A stretch of DNA of 64,000 bases from Desulfurellaceae bacterium bin18 (lineage in GTDB: Bacteria > Desulfobacterota > Binatia > Bin18): positions 1 to 64,000 of the forward strand of contig MPMI01000030.1 in assembly GCA_002238415.1 (NCBI GenBank), given 5' to 3'. The translations under genes and the position numbers were made by a program. Positions 8,106 through 17,681 of the stretch are shown here, in pieces. Below the pieces are notes generated by a model that was not told the DNA's origin, searched no databases, and saw only the letters and a program-made list of their open reading frames with translations. Each line of letters starts with the position of its first letter. Position 1 is the first letter of the stretch.

Positions 8106-11100
8106 TTACTCCACACCGGAAATCACGAAGTTCTGCGTGGCCTCCTGCCACTCCAGGCTGACCGCCTCGCCGGGCGCCGGGAAGTCCTCAACCACACACT
8201 CGCCCGCAACGCCCCGCACGAACGCGGTCTCGGCCTCCCGCACGAACGCCGCCCCCAGGGTCGTCACCCGCACTGTGGCCCAGCCGAACGCCTCGCCGTC
8301 AGCCAGGGCCACCACCGCGTGCTCGCCCGGCCCCAATGCGTTCCAGTTGAGGCCCAGCCCAAAGCCGCTGGCCGTCTCTTCCTCCCCACATACCGCAGCC
8401 GTGTCGGCCCGCTCGGTGCCATACGCGACGGCATAGGGCGTGCCGTTGATCTCGACGACGACCTCCTCGGCCGCACACACCCAGCCCGTGATGACGCCCC
8501 AGCCGCTCTGAAAGGAACTGGCAGCCGGGGTTTCCAGCGCACCGGTGACGGGGCTGGCGCGGGTGGCGCTGACGGGCGGCGGGGCACTCCCGTCGGTCAG
8601 CGCAAAGTGCTGTCCGGCCTCCTGCCACCTCAGGTGGACGCTCTGGTCCGGCAGCGGAAAGTCGGGCACGAGACATTCTCCGGCGGCTTCCCGCACGAAC
8701 TCTTCGCCCAGGGTCGTCACCCGCACGAGGGTCCGGGCAAACTCGATGTCGTCCAGGCGGGCGATGATGGTGTGTTCGCCGTCGCCCAGCAGGTTCCAGT
8801 TGACCGGCAGGCCAAAACCGTGGGCGGCGTCGCCGCACAGGTCGTGGGGATCGACCGTCCGGGGCGGGAGTCCCGAGCCGCCGCTGCCGACGACGGGGGC
8901 GGGCGCCGGGGGAGTGGGGGCGGGCAGGGGGGCGGGGCCATAGGGCTGGCCGTCAATCTCCAGCGTGACGGCGTCCGCGCTACAGATCCAGCCGCTGACC
9001 ATGCCCAGGCCGTTCTGGACGCTGACGGACGGCGGCTGCTCAAGCTGCCCGGCCACGAAGCGCACGTGCAACCCGTAGCTGCCAAAGGCGGTCGCGCTCC
9101 GCTCGGTCACCCGGATCAGCACCGGACCGGCCTGCACCGGCACGCCGAGCCGGAAGTTGTAGAGTCGTCCGCCGAGTTCAGCCGTGCCGAGTTCTCTCCC
9201 GCCTTGCCACACGGTGCCGACGGTGTTGGCCCAGCCGCTGGTCTCGACATGCAGCAGGCCGGCGCGGGGCAGGACGAGGCGGAAGTAGTCCTGGTCGCCG
9301 TAGTGCAGCAGGCCGCCGACGCGAGCAGTCGGGGCGAGGCGGGTGGCGGTGGCCGGGGTATCGCCGTGGTGGTCGGTCGGTGGGGGCCGGCCGGTGCCGG
9401 TGCCGCTACCGGAGCCGCTGCCAGAACCGCTGCCACAATCGTCTGCATCGACACCGGGATGCCCTGGGCGTCCAGCGCTCGCACCGTGTAGAGATAGGCT
9501 CTGCCCGGTTCGGCAGTCTGGTCTATGTAGTTGGTCTGGCCGGCGGGCACCTCCGCGATCAGCGTCCAGGGGCTGCCCTGGCGCCAGATCTGGTAGGAGG
9601 AGGCCCCAGTCTGGGCGGTCCACTCCACGGTGATGTTCGCGGTGGAGGTTGCTCGATGCGTGCCGACTTGGGCGGTGATGGTGGCCTCGTTGTTGTCGCT
9701 GATGTAGTCGTAGTACTTGGCGGTGTGCCAACTGGCGCCGCTGACGGCTTCGCAGTCCGTTTCGTTATCGTGATCGAGGTCGTCGCCGCTGCTGCTGATG
9801 CACACCTCGTAGTCCTGGGTGTTGGTGATGGTGGCGGTGATGGGAGTGTCTGCGGGGGCGGTGGTGATCAGCGTCAGGGTCGGGGCGATGGTGGGGTCGA
9901 TTGATAACTCGCCGATGGTCCACACGCCGTTGCTGTAATTGCCCTGGCTGGCAATGGCTTGACTGACGGTTGCGCCTTGCAGGTCCACGGTCACCTGGGC
10001 CGCGGGGGCGGCGTCCGGGCCGTTGTTGACGGCGAGGATGGTGAAGGCGCGCTGGCTGGGGGTGGTGTCCGGACTGGGGCCGGCGTCGCGGACCGCTAGT
10101 TCCGCGACGGGGCCGACGTGGAAGATGGAGCGGTTCGTGCCGCTGTACACGTTCGTGTTGGTGTGGGTCACATCCGCCTTGAAGTCCACCACGTAGGTGC
10201 CGAGTGTCGCAAACTCGGCAAAAAACTTAACGAAGGAGTTCGATGGACTGGTGAGATTGAGCGGATTTCTTGTATGGCTGGGGTTGGGGTCGAAGATGGT
10301 ATTCCCGGTGGTGACAGCACGTACTTTCATACGGCCAGGGGCGCACGGGGGACTTGGGTCGCCCATGTCGCAGGTTTGGTCTGAGGCGGCGGGGTCGATT
10401 ATGCCGCTGACACTGGCGGCAATGACCATCGTGCTCCAATTCGCTATCTCATCGTTGAACTCTCGCCGCGTAAAGCCGATTGTGACTCCCGGCACCAGAA
10501 CAGTAGTCTTGCCGTGTGAGGTCTCCGTCCGCTTCGTCTGCCACGAGACCGTGCTAACGCTCTGTGCGTGGGTGTCCACTGTACGTCCCTTAGCCGGATC
10601 GACCTGTATGAAGACGTTGACCTTCTCCGGGCTGGACTTGATAATCTGCCCGCTGCCCCATTTTTCGATGGTTGTTACGGTAACAACTTCCACTGTATCA
10701 GCAGTGGTGCAGGGATGCGTGGTCTTGCTGACGCACGGATAGGGCGTCCACAGCTCGACCTCTCCGCTCTGGAACAGCACGAGCTCGTCGGGCGGCGCAC
10801 CCAGGCACACCGTCGTCCGGTTGTCTGCCGTCTGGCTGTCCACCGTTGGGCGGATTGGTTCCGGTGGCTTGGCCGAGATTTCCGCGGTCACGCATTGCTC
10901 ATTCAGCACGGTATTGGCGCCCCGCGTCGCCGTCAGCGTCAGCGAGTGAGCCTTTGTCGGGGGGGATCCTGTAAGGTGCCAATCGCCAATGGTCCATATC
11001 CCTGTGTTGGGATCATAGGTGCCTGTTGGAGGAGGGGTAGGCGTTGAGAAGGTCAGCCCCGCAGGCAGATCAAGGGCCACCCGGGCATCTCTGAGATGAG

Positions 11101-11719
11101 CTGAGGCATCCTTTTGAGCTGTGATCGATGCCTTAACTGTAAAGGTAGTGCTTCCTCCGGACTGCGGAAAACGATCGTCAACTGCCACCGAGACAGCGTA
11201 GCCCGGCTTCGCCGCGTCGAAATTACCGGTTCTTCTCACCTGCCAGACTTCGGCGCGGTTGTTATGCGCGGGCTCAAGAGCACCGCGACTGCTGGCTGTG
11301 GCCACATATTGCACCACTTGTATCCCCGACGCCCACTTTGCGGGGATGACGGTATAAGCGTGTGAGGTCTTCCCCGGCAGCCGGTCAATGCTCCAGATCA
11401 ACTTGGCATCACGGAGCGCAACGCTGCCTATCGGCGGCCCTGCGATCTTCCCTGGTGGTGAGTTGGACGTCGGATCCAGCGAGACATTGTCAGCCTCAAT
11501 CACCACTTTTACTGCGTAAGCAGTGTCGGACCCCCCATTGGTAAGGGTAACGGTTGGACCTGATCCGAGAGAGTTGGCTGTAACTCTGGCGGGCACCTCT
11601 ATGCTGACGATCAAGTCGATGTCGCTCCCTTGCGCCTGCGCCGTGCCGGGGCCGGCAACCGCCCCGCCCAGGCTGGCACCGACGAGGGCCAGCAGGGAGA
11701 TGAACAAACGACGAAGCAT
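8106..11719 (-). pseudogene. Large exported multidomain surface protein, frameshifted
   Basis: The 5' part starts MLRRLFISLLALVGASLGGA at 11719 with a clear signal peptide. It has DUF11-like beta-sandwich repeats, then a fibronectin-type-III-like domain ending RALDAQGIPVSMQTIV. Sensible protein then continues in another frame. That frame has a (GS)n/(GT)n linker, a PPC-like domain (HGDTPATATRLAPTARVGGL onward), and two modules of about 120 residues that each start with GWGVITGWVC-type sequence and end near FVREA.GEC. The frame change lies at about 9395-9450, within or beside the GGCAGC-type linker repeat. Without it the protein would be about 1200 residues. It could be a pseudogene, a slippage-switched gene or an assembly error. 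No anchor domain was recognised; the role is probably surface or adhesion, by inference. Confidence 0.7.
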
Positions 11720-11785
11720 AATTGGACAATTCCTCAGGGTGTTGGGATACGCCGCCTCGATACCACCCTGGGCCGAAGCGTTTCT

Positions 11786-11811
11786 GGATGCCTGCTTTCG
11801 CAGGAATGACG
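11786..11811 (+). repeat. Dispersed repeat (CCTGCTTTCGCAGGAATGAC)
   Basis: A short hairpin-forming element shared with 30047-30123. It is of the common genome-wide type containing TTCGCAGGAATGAC. It lies upstream of the surface protein gene start. Confidence 0.7.
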
Positions 11812-11853
11812 AGTGGCTACACTGCATTGTTATTTGCTCTACGTGTGTTATCA

Positions 11854-11903
11854 ATTGCGGATACAGTCATATTGCAGATACAATTAAATTGCAGATGCAG
11901 TTG
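11854..11903 (+). promoter_or_regulatory. Three iterated 16-base units, period 17
   Basis: Three direct copies of ATTGCRGATACARTYA-like sequence start at 11854, 11871 and 11888, so they are spaced 17 bases apart. They lie about 135 bases upstream of the surface protein start, in AT-rich DNA unlike its surroundings. Evenly phased direct repeats in such a place may be binding sites for a regulator. No known regulator family was recognised. Confidence 0.45.
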
Positions 11904-12024
11904 GTACCCTTAGTTTCATAGGTTGTCAATATAGTCACTGGTAGAATTACAGGGTTTATAAAAAATGGGTGATTGGGTCGTGTCCCCGTCACCCTGCTTT
12001 CCTGTCTGCGGAGCCCCCCTCTGA

Positions 12025-12042
12025 GGACGTGTGATGCATATT
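12025..12042 (-). repeat. 18-base dispersed repeat, inverted copy
   Basis: GGACGTGTGATGCATATT here is the exact reverse complement of 143-160. A third, diverged copy lies at 243-259. An exact 18-base match over 12 kb is unlikely by chance and suggests these are ends of a longer degraded repeat. Confidence 0.7.
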
Positions 12043-12073
12043 GTGGCGGGAGCCGCCCAGGACCGGGCCGCTT

Positions 12074-12098
12074 GCGGGCTGGCAGCCCGCACTCCCGG
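12074..12098. repeat. GCGGGC..GCCCGC palindromic repeat
   Basis: One of three copies of a small palindrome followed by CTCC or CTCCC (others at 7835-7860 and 36320-36344). Each lies in a gap between genes. Confidence 0.6.
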
Positions 12099-12288
12099 CC
12101 CCCTGGCGCAGACAGGTACGGCGCAGGGGAGCGGGGGGGCGCCGAATAATGTAATCTGCAGCACACGTCCTCAGCCGGGGGAGGGACAATCTGCTCCCTC
12201 TCCCCTGGAGGGAGAGCCCGTCCTGAGCCCAGTCGAAGGGGGCTGGGGTGAGGGGGAACAAGCAAACTGAACCACTACCAGGTTGGGG

Positions 12289-12387
12289 GTACTGTCCTAA
12301 TTTGACGCTGAACTGCCTAATTTGCTGGGCTAAGTATTTGATTTTCCAATAGTTCAAAAGCTCGAAACTGCCTAATTAGGACAGTAC
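12289..12387. mobile_element. MITE-like element, 99 bases
   Basis: The terminal inverted repeats are perfect over at least 14 bases: GTACTGTCCTAATT at 12289 and AATTAGGACAGTAC ending at 12387. The element is flanked by identical direct repeats CAGGTTGGGG (12279-12288 and 12388-12397), as expected for a target-site duplication. The inside has no open frame and contains CTGCCTAATT twice. This is the structure of a non-autonomous miniature transposon. It sits about 85 bases upstream of hyuB and could supply or disrupt transcription signals. No parent IS is visible in the window. Confidence 0.75.
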
Positions 12388-12473
12388 CAGGTTGGGGATT
12401 GGCTCGCCTTAGGGAGCGGCTTGGTGTAGTATGAGTGCGCCTTTGCGCCAGCCCATAAGAAGGAGCAGCGATT

Positions 12474-14465
12474 ATGCCGGCCACGATTATTGAGACCCAT
12501 CCGCAAGCGCATACTCCCCTTCCTCGCGTTCCGGTCGATCCGATTACGCTTGACCTGATTGAAAACGGCCTGGTGGCCGCGCGGGAGCAGATGGACGCCC
12601 TGCTGTTTCGGACCGCCATGTCGCCCATCATCCGCGATCAGCGCGACGGCTTTCCGGTCATTACCAGCCGGGACGGCAAACTGTTGGCCGGCCAGTTTGG
12701 CTCGCCGGTACACGGCTTTACCCAGCAATATGACGGAACGATTGAAGAGGGCGATATCTTCCTGACCTCAGACCCGTATTCATGTGACGGCGCCATCAGC
12801 CATGCCAACGACTGGCTGGTGTGCATGCCCATATTCAAGAATGGCCGGCTGATTAACTGGTCCGCCATGTTCGGACATATGGCCGACATCGGTGGCAAGG
12901 TGCCGGGCAGCATGCCGACCGATTCCGAACAGATATTCGAGGAGGGGATTTGTATCCCGCCGGTCAAAATTTTCAGCAAAGGTGTCCTCCAGGAAGAAAT
13001 CCTGCGCGTTATCCTGCATAACTGCCGCATTCCGGAATGGAACCGGGGCGATTTTCATTCCATTGTGGCGGCCTGTCGGATGGCCGCCAGCCGCTGTGTT
13101 GAAATGGCCGAGCGGTTTGGCGAGGCGGTGTATGTCTCCGCCCTGCACGACCTTCTGGAGCGTAACCGGCGCGCCATGCAGAAGCTCATCAACGAGACCA
13201 TTACCGAAGAGAAGCGCTATTTCGAGGACTATATCTGTGATGACGGCATGGGCATGGGGCCGTACAAAATCGCCTGTAGCCTGTGGCGTGAAGGCGAGCG
13301 GATCGTTTTTGACTTCAGCGGCACCGACCCGCAGTCGATCGGCTCGATTAATTTTCTCCTGAGCGAGCAGATGTTTCGGATGTTCTGCGGCCAGTTCATG
13401 ATCAATTTTTTCGATCCCCAGATCCTTCTTAACGATGGGTTTTTTGACCTGGTTGACGTCCGTATTCCCGAAGGCTGTCTGCTCAAGCCGCTCAAACCCG
13501 CGGCCCTGACGAGCCGTACTCACGCCCTGGCCCGCATCTTTGATGTGCTGAGTGGTTTGTTAGGCCAGTCCAACCCCGACTATATGTGTGCGGCCGGCTT
13601 CTCGGACAGCCCGCATCTGATGTATTCGGGCTACGACCGGGACGGGGACTGGTTCCTGCTCTTCCAGATCGGCTTTGGCGGTATTCCCGGCAAGCCGGGT
13701 GGCGACGGGCCGGACGGCCACTCCTTATGGCCGAAGTTCATGAACGTCCCGAACGAGTTTATCGAGAGCTATTTCCCGGTGCGGATCGAGTGTTATGAGA
13801 CCATTCCGGACAGCGGCGGTCCGGGCCTGCATCGGGGCGGCAACGCCATGAACGTGGGCTACCGCTTCCTGGCCCCAGGTGTGCTTTCCGTACACGATGA
13901 CCGCTGGCTGACTTATCCCTGGGGAGTGCGGGGCGGCCTGCCGGGCGGCCGGAGTACGAAAATCATAGAACGTACGGACGGCAGGCGTGAGTTGCTGCCG
14001 TCCAAATGTGACCGGGTGCGGGTTGAGGTTGGGGACAAGCTGCTGTTCAAGACCTGGGGCGGCGGTGGCTGGGGCAATCCGCTGGAGCGGCCAGCCCACA
14101 CAGTCGCGACCGATGTGGATCGAGGACTGGTGACGCGGGAAGGAGCCAAACGCTACGGCGTGGTCCTGCGGGACGACCTGAGTGTGGATGAGCCGGCCAC
14201 AACTGCGCTCCGTGCCGAGCTGGCGCGGCAGCGCGGTCCAGCCCAGTTGTTCGATTTCGGTGGCGACATTGCCGAACTGAAGGCACGCTGTAAAGCAGAG
14301 ACCGGCTTCGACCCACCTCAACCGCCGACCTTTGCTGCCTGGGTCCGGGCGCGGCAAGGGCAGACTCAGGTTGTGAGTCACGCCAACGGCAGGCAACCTG
14401 TCTCCGCATCAACGGAGACGAAATATACGGGCGAGATTCCTTTGTCGGAGCCGCGAGCGAAGTAG
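12474..14465 (+). CDS. hyuB: Hydantoinase/oxoprolinase subunit B (HyuB-like)
   Basis: A 663-residue cytoplasmic protein of the HyuB family, the second subunit that works with HyuA in ATP-dependent hydrolysis of hydantoins or 5-oxoproline, or in related carboxylases. The family opening (PVDPITLDLIENGLVAAREQ) and the conserved SDPYSCDGAISHANDW block are present. So is the C-terminal GGSTKII-type region, with GLHRGGNAMNVGYRF and a WGVRGGLPGG turn. An AAGGAG site precedes the ATG. It lacks the usual adjacent hyuA, which lies 4.8 kb upstream with a broken surface gene between. The C-terminal 60 residues are low in conserved motifs. Confidence 0.9.
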   Translation: MPATIIETHPQAHTPLPRVPVDPITLDLIENGLVAAREQMDALLFRTAMSPIIRDQRDGFPVITSRDGKLLAGQFGSPVHGFTQQYDGTIEEGDIFLTSDPYSCDGAISHANDWLVCMPIFKNGRLINWSAMFGHMADIGGKVPGSMPTDSEQIFEEGICIPPVKIFSKGVLQEEILRVILHNCRIPEWNRGDFHSIVAACRMAASRCVEMAERFGEAVYVSALHDLLERNRRAMQKLINETITEEKRYFEDYICDDGMGMGPYKIACSLWREGERIVFDFSGTDPQSIGSINFLLSEQMFRMFCGQFMINFFDPQILLNDGFFDLVDVRIPEGCLLKPLKPAALTSRTHALARIFDVLSGLLGQSNPDYMCAAGFSDSPHLMYSGYDRDGDWFLLFQIGFGGIPGKPGGDGPDGHSLWPKFMNVPNEFIESYFPVRIECYETIPDSGGPGLHRGGNAMNVGYRFLAPGVLSVHDDRWLTYPWGVRGGLPGGRSTKIIERTDGRRELLPSKCDRVRVEVGDKLLFKTWGGGGWGNPLERPAHTVATDVDRGLVTREGAKRYGVVLRDDLSVDEPATTALRAELARQRGPAQLFDFGGDIAELKARCKAETGFDPPQPPTFAAWVRARQGQTQVVSHANGRQPVSASTETKYTGEIPLSEPRAK

Positions 14466-14543
14466 CGAGAGTTTCCGGCTTTCCAGACCCTGACGAAAGG
14501 GCGTCGATTACGGGAGATAATCTCGGGGAAAGGGGTCAAGACG

Positions 14544-14807
14544 ATGGCAACAACAACAGTCGAAATACCCGATGAGCGTATGCCGGACCTGGAGGCGTAT
14601 AAAGATAGGTTAGGGGAACTGCTTTTACTCGGTCTGTCGCAGATGAAGATTCAGGAAGCACTCATGCTGTATCAGCGCGGACTTGTCTCATTTGGACGAG
14701 CGGCAGAACTCGCAGGCTTGTCCCAGCACGAGATGCAACAACAGACCCAGGCGTTCGGAGTATCCCCGCGCTGGACGGAAAAGATGGTGGAAGAAGAACT
14801 CGGGTGA
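14544..14807 (+). CDS. UPF0175 family antitoxin
   Basis: An 87-residue small protein with SQMKIQEALMLYQRGLVSFG then RAAELAGLSQHEMQQQ. This is the UPF0175 pattern: a helical region followed by an HTH-like segment. It overlaps the next gene by four bases (GTGA), the usual arrangement of an antitoxin co-translated with its PIN toxin. It is expected to neutralise the toxin and repress the operon. Confidence 0.85.
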   Translation: MATTTVEIPDERMPDLEAYKDRLGELLLLGLSQMKIQEALMLYQRGLVSFGRAAELAGLSQHEMQQQTQAFGVSPRWTEKMVEEELG

Positions 14808-15331
14808 AGGTTGTTACGAACTCCGGACCGCTGATAGCACTTGGGAAGCTCGGACTCCTCGACGTATTATTTCATCTGTATGGCTCAGTCAGGATTCCCA
14901 CAGCCGTTTATATTGAGGTTGGCGTGCGTGGGAGCGAAAGAAACTATCCAGACGCACTACTGACCCGGATAGCAGTTCAACGAGGACAGTTGAGAGTAAG
15001 TAGGATCAGTGATGTGGACGTTCCGCCTGACATTGCCAGCCTCCCGCTCAATACTGGTGAAAAACAGGCTATCTATCTTGCTTTGCACGATTCCGCTGAC
15101 CTTGTGCTGCTCGATGATCTGAAGGCTCGTGAGGAAGCCCAAGCTCGTGGCCTAACGATCAAAGGAACCTTAGGGGTTCTTATACAAGCTCATCAACAGG
15201 GCGCGTTACAACTTGATGAGACGCAAGCCATAATTGAGACGATTAGAGACAGAAATGATATTTGGATTGCCCCAGGGCTCTGTCAGCGGGTCCTGGAGAA
15301 ACTGGAAACGAGGAGGACTGAAGAATCATGA
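14804..15331 (+). CDS. DUF3368 PIN-domain toxin
   Basis: A 175-residue PIN-fold protein starting with GTG inside the antitoxin stop. It begins MKVVTNSGPLIALGKLGLLD (VapC-like NSGPLIAL with the first acidic site degenerate to N/S as in DUF3368). It keeps E and D residues at LNTGEKQAIYLAL and DLVLLDDLKAREEA. Family members are paired with UPF0175 proteins and are predicted RNases of type II toxin-antitoxin systems. The catalytic acidic set is not the classic VapC one, so nuclease activity is inferred from family only. Confidence 0.85.
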   Translation: MKVVTNSGPLIALGKLGLLDVLFHLYGSVRIPTAVYIEVGVRGSERNYPDALLTRIAVQRGQLRVSRISDVDVPPDIASLPLNTGEKQAIYLALHDSADLVLLDDLKAREEAQARGLTIKGTLGVLIQAHQQGALQLDETQAIIETIRDRNDIWIAPGLCQRVLEKLETRRTEES

Positions 15332-15341
15332 AGCACAGCCA

Positions 15342-16223
15342 TCACTCATGCACATATGAAGGCTGGTTGAGATTCCAGTCATACTCGTAGTCCACTGACC
15401 CGGCAAAGTCCTTGAGCCGGGCCGCGAGTCCTGCCTCGGCGTACTGTATGAGGTGTGCAAACACGGTCTCTTGGCTGTTGCCGAAATCCTCCACATACCA
15501 GTTATAGATGCTCGAAATCATCAGGAAATCGTCGTCCACGAAATCCACTCCGCGCGGATGATTGATATAGGCGCGCGCGCTAGCGTCAAGCAGTTCCTCG
15601 GTGTTGGCGGCGGTAAAGACGGTTGGCGACTGATTTGGACAGCCATAGCTGGCGCAGTTCACCGCGTAGTGAATCCGGTTGTCGCGCCAGATGGGCCGCA
15701 GGATGCCGTGTTCGATATGGTTGAGCGTCAACTCCTGGCCGGCGACGGTAGCGTGCACGTCGTCCCAGGGGCCGGATAAGGGAATCCAGCTCTCGTGGAT
15801 GTCGCGGATGGAATCCACGGGATAGGCGTTGACGACCACCTGCACGGTGAGCGCGTTGTAAAAGTTGATCCAGTAGGCTTTCTGTTCGGCCTTGGCATAG
15901 GTTCGCGGATCGTGGGCCTGTAAATGCGCCAGATAGTCGGCCAGCTTGGCAGTGTCTTCTGCGTTCGCCTTGAGCGCGGCATAGTCAAAGCGGCTGACAC
16001 CTGACGGGTGGGAGCTGAGGTAGGTGGTCAGGAGGTTCTGCCAGGCGCTGTGATCGATGGTTTCGGTATTGGTTTCGTCGCTCGCGTTCCAGAACTCGAG
16101 CAGGGTCGATGAGGGTGCGGCCAGAGCGAAGCTGGGAGCGACGACAAGCAGGGCCACTGTGACCAGACTCAGCACCAGCCGGCCGCGGTGCCGCGCCCAT
16201 TTAGTGAGTTGCTTCATAGGCAT
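15342..16223 (-). CDS. Exported DUF547 domain protein
   Basis: A 293-residue protein with an N-terminal signal peptide (RRG..RLVLSLVTVALLVVAPSFALA). The following DUF547 domain is recognisable from QKAYWINFYNALTVQVVVNA, the LNHIEHGILR segment and IHYAVNCASYGCPNQSP. DUF547 is related to papain/transglutaminase-like folds and has a conserved Cys and His, but its activity is unknown. The AAGGAG site fits the ATG at 16223. It is encoded downstream of the SUMF1-like gene on the same strand with a 55-base gap. Confidence 0.87.
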   Translation of the reverse strand: MPMKQLTKWARHRGRLVLSLVTVALLVVAPSFALAAPSSTLLEFWNASDETNTETIDHSAWQNLLTTYLSSHPSGVSRFDYAALKANAEDTAKLADYLAHLQAHDPRTYAKAEQKAYWINFYNALTVQVVVNAYPVDSIRDIHESWIPLSGPWDDVHATVAGQELTLNHIEHGILRPIWRDNRIHYAVNCASYGCPNQSPTVFTAANTEELLDASARAYINHPRGVDFVDDDFLMISSIYNWYVEDFGNSQETVFAHLIQYAEAGLAARLKDFAGSVDYEYDWNLNQPSYVHE

Positions 16224-16278
16224 TGTTCTCCTTGCCCGCCTCTACTATCTGATTTTTTGCGAAACGAAAGGCCCGGGG

Positions 16279-17544
16279 TTAGGGCGTTCTCGCCAGGCGA
16301 AAGCCGTAGTACAGGCTGACACCGCCGTCGCCGCCTGAGTCGCCTCTGTGGAAACTAGGCGATAATGGCCCCCTATTGCGATTTGCAACGCGGCAGTATC
16401 GGGCTGCACCGTTCCAATGTCCGCCGCGAGTCACTCGGGAGACACCGGTAGAGGGGCCACGGGGGTCCGTCACCGAACCACGGGGATACTCGCCATACCA
16501 GTCCGCTATCCACTCCCACACGTTCCCGTGCATATCATACAGCCCCCACTCGTTCGGCCGCTTCTGTCCTACCGGATGGATGCTGCCGAAGAGGAGCACT
16601 TCGCCGTACCAGGCATAGAACTCCAAATCGCTCGCCGCATTCCCAAAGTGATACGCCGTCTGCGTCCCCGCCCGCGCCGCATACTCCCATTCCGCTTCTG
16701 TTGGGAGTCGGTACACGTATGGGCCCTCCTGCCGGTTCAGTTCCGCAATGAACTTCTGCGCACCGTCCCAGGATATACCCGCTATTGGGCAGGTTGCGCC
16801 GCAGTCGGAGAAATCCGAAGGATTATTCCCCATCACGGCTTGCCACTGCCTCTGTGTCACTTCATACTTCCCCAGGTAAAACGGCTGGCTGATGGTCGCC
16901 TGGTGTACCGGCCCTTCGTCATCATCTCGTCCCGGTTCCGTGGCCGGCGAGCCCATCTGAAACGTCCCCGCCTGAATCAGCACAAACTCCATGCCAATGC
17001 TGTTGCGCAATTCACGAGGGAGCTGCGCCAACCGTTCCGTCTCGGCCCGCTCCTGTTGGTGTGTCTGCGCCTCAGCCGCATGTCGCCCGGTGGGATACTC
17101 TCGCAGATATTCTCCATATGCCGCGGCCGTGTCGGCCTGCCGGGCCTGGGCATAGGCCGCATCGTCCGCTTGTGCGTGCCGTGCTTCCTCTACTTTGGCT
17201 TCCACCATGGACAGCAACTTCAGGGTCGGGGTGTAGTATTCTGAGTCTCGCCCGGCACTGATGACGAACTGTTTGAGTAACGACTGGCCCTTGCGCAGAG
17301 TTTTCACATTGCCACCGTATTCGGCCAGCAACTTGCCATAGAGGTACGCGAACATCGGTGGCGGCTCGATCTCCAGGGCTTCGATCTTCTTGAAGGCCCG
17401 ATCCGCCTTTTGCGGCTCTCCCTGCTCCATCGCCTCAGTCGCCTCTAACAGGTATTGGTCGGCTAGCATGTCGGGCGGTAAGTCTTGAGCGGCCGTCGGG
17501 CCGCAGAGCAAAAGGGCGAAGAGGAAAGGTAGGATGATTTTCAT
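16279..17544 (-). CDS. Exported SUMF1/FGE-fold protein (paralog 1)
   Basis: 421 residues: a signal peptide (to about 19), then a helical region that counts units and ends in a YLREYPTGRHAAEAQ repeat. From about residue 180 follows a formylglycine-generating-enzyme-like domain (NSIGMEFVLIQAGTFQMGSP, YEVTQRQWQAVMG, RLPTEAEWEYAARAG, GNVWEWIADW, RVTRGGHWN, GFRLARTP). Such domains have the C-type-lectin-related fold. The catalytic Cys pair of true FGE is not evident, so I call only the fold. The last 35 residues carry an unusual glycine-serine-rich insert (GPLSPSFHRGDSGGDGG) before YYGFRLAR. The N-terminal half is about 80% identical by eye to the paralog at 19.7 kb. Confidence 0.85.
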   Translation of the reverse strand: MKIILPFLFALLLCGPTAAQDLPPDMLADQYLLEATEAMEQGEPQKADRAFKKIEALEIEPPPMFAYLYGKLLAEYGGNVKTLRKGQSLLKQFVISAGRDSEYYTPTLKLLSMVEAKVEEARHAQADDAAYAQARQADTAAAYGEYLREYPTGRHAAEAQTHQQERAETERLAQLPRELRNSIGMEFVLIQAGTFQMGSPATEPGRDDDEGPVHQATISQPFYLGKYEVTQRQWQAVMGNNPSDFSDCGATCPIAGISWDGAQKFIAELNRQEGPYVYRLPTEAEWEYAARAGTQTAYHFGNAASDLEFYAWYGEVLLFGSIHPVGQKRPNEWGLYDMHGNVWEWIADWYGEYPRGSVTDPRGPSTGVSRVTRGGHWNGAARYCRVANRNRGPLSPSFHRGDSGGDGGVSLYYGFRLARTP

Positions 17545-17681
17545 GCGTCTTCATACCTCGCTGAGTGCAGATATGATCCTTGCTCTCCAGAGCGTCAGTC
17601 TTTTTCCATATCCTAAATACGCTTGCTTTTTGAGCCTGTCGGGTTCATCTTGTGAGGGGTTGAACCACGAGGAGAAACTTT

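Larger units (their letters stand above)
11904..12288. other. Repeat-rich spacer before the MITE
   Basis: No gene is seen. It holds the inverted 18-base repeat (12025-12042), a GCGGGCTGGCAGCCCGC palindrome (12074-12098), a CAGCACACGTCC piece near 12160, and a CTCCCTCTCCCCTGGAGGGAGAG palindrome near 12195 leading into the GTCCTGAGC..AGTCGAAGG repeat. Confidence 0.6.

Noticed and set aside
7794..9491. A 565-codon plus-strand frame
   Set aside because: Mostly antisense to the recognisable PPC and repeat modules of the surface protein and partly repeat DNA.
16279..17544. Genuine formylglycine-generating enzyme
   Set aside because: No sulfatase gene nearby and the catalytic Cys pair is not evident; only the SUMF1 fold is claimed.
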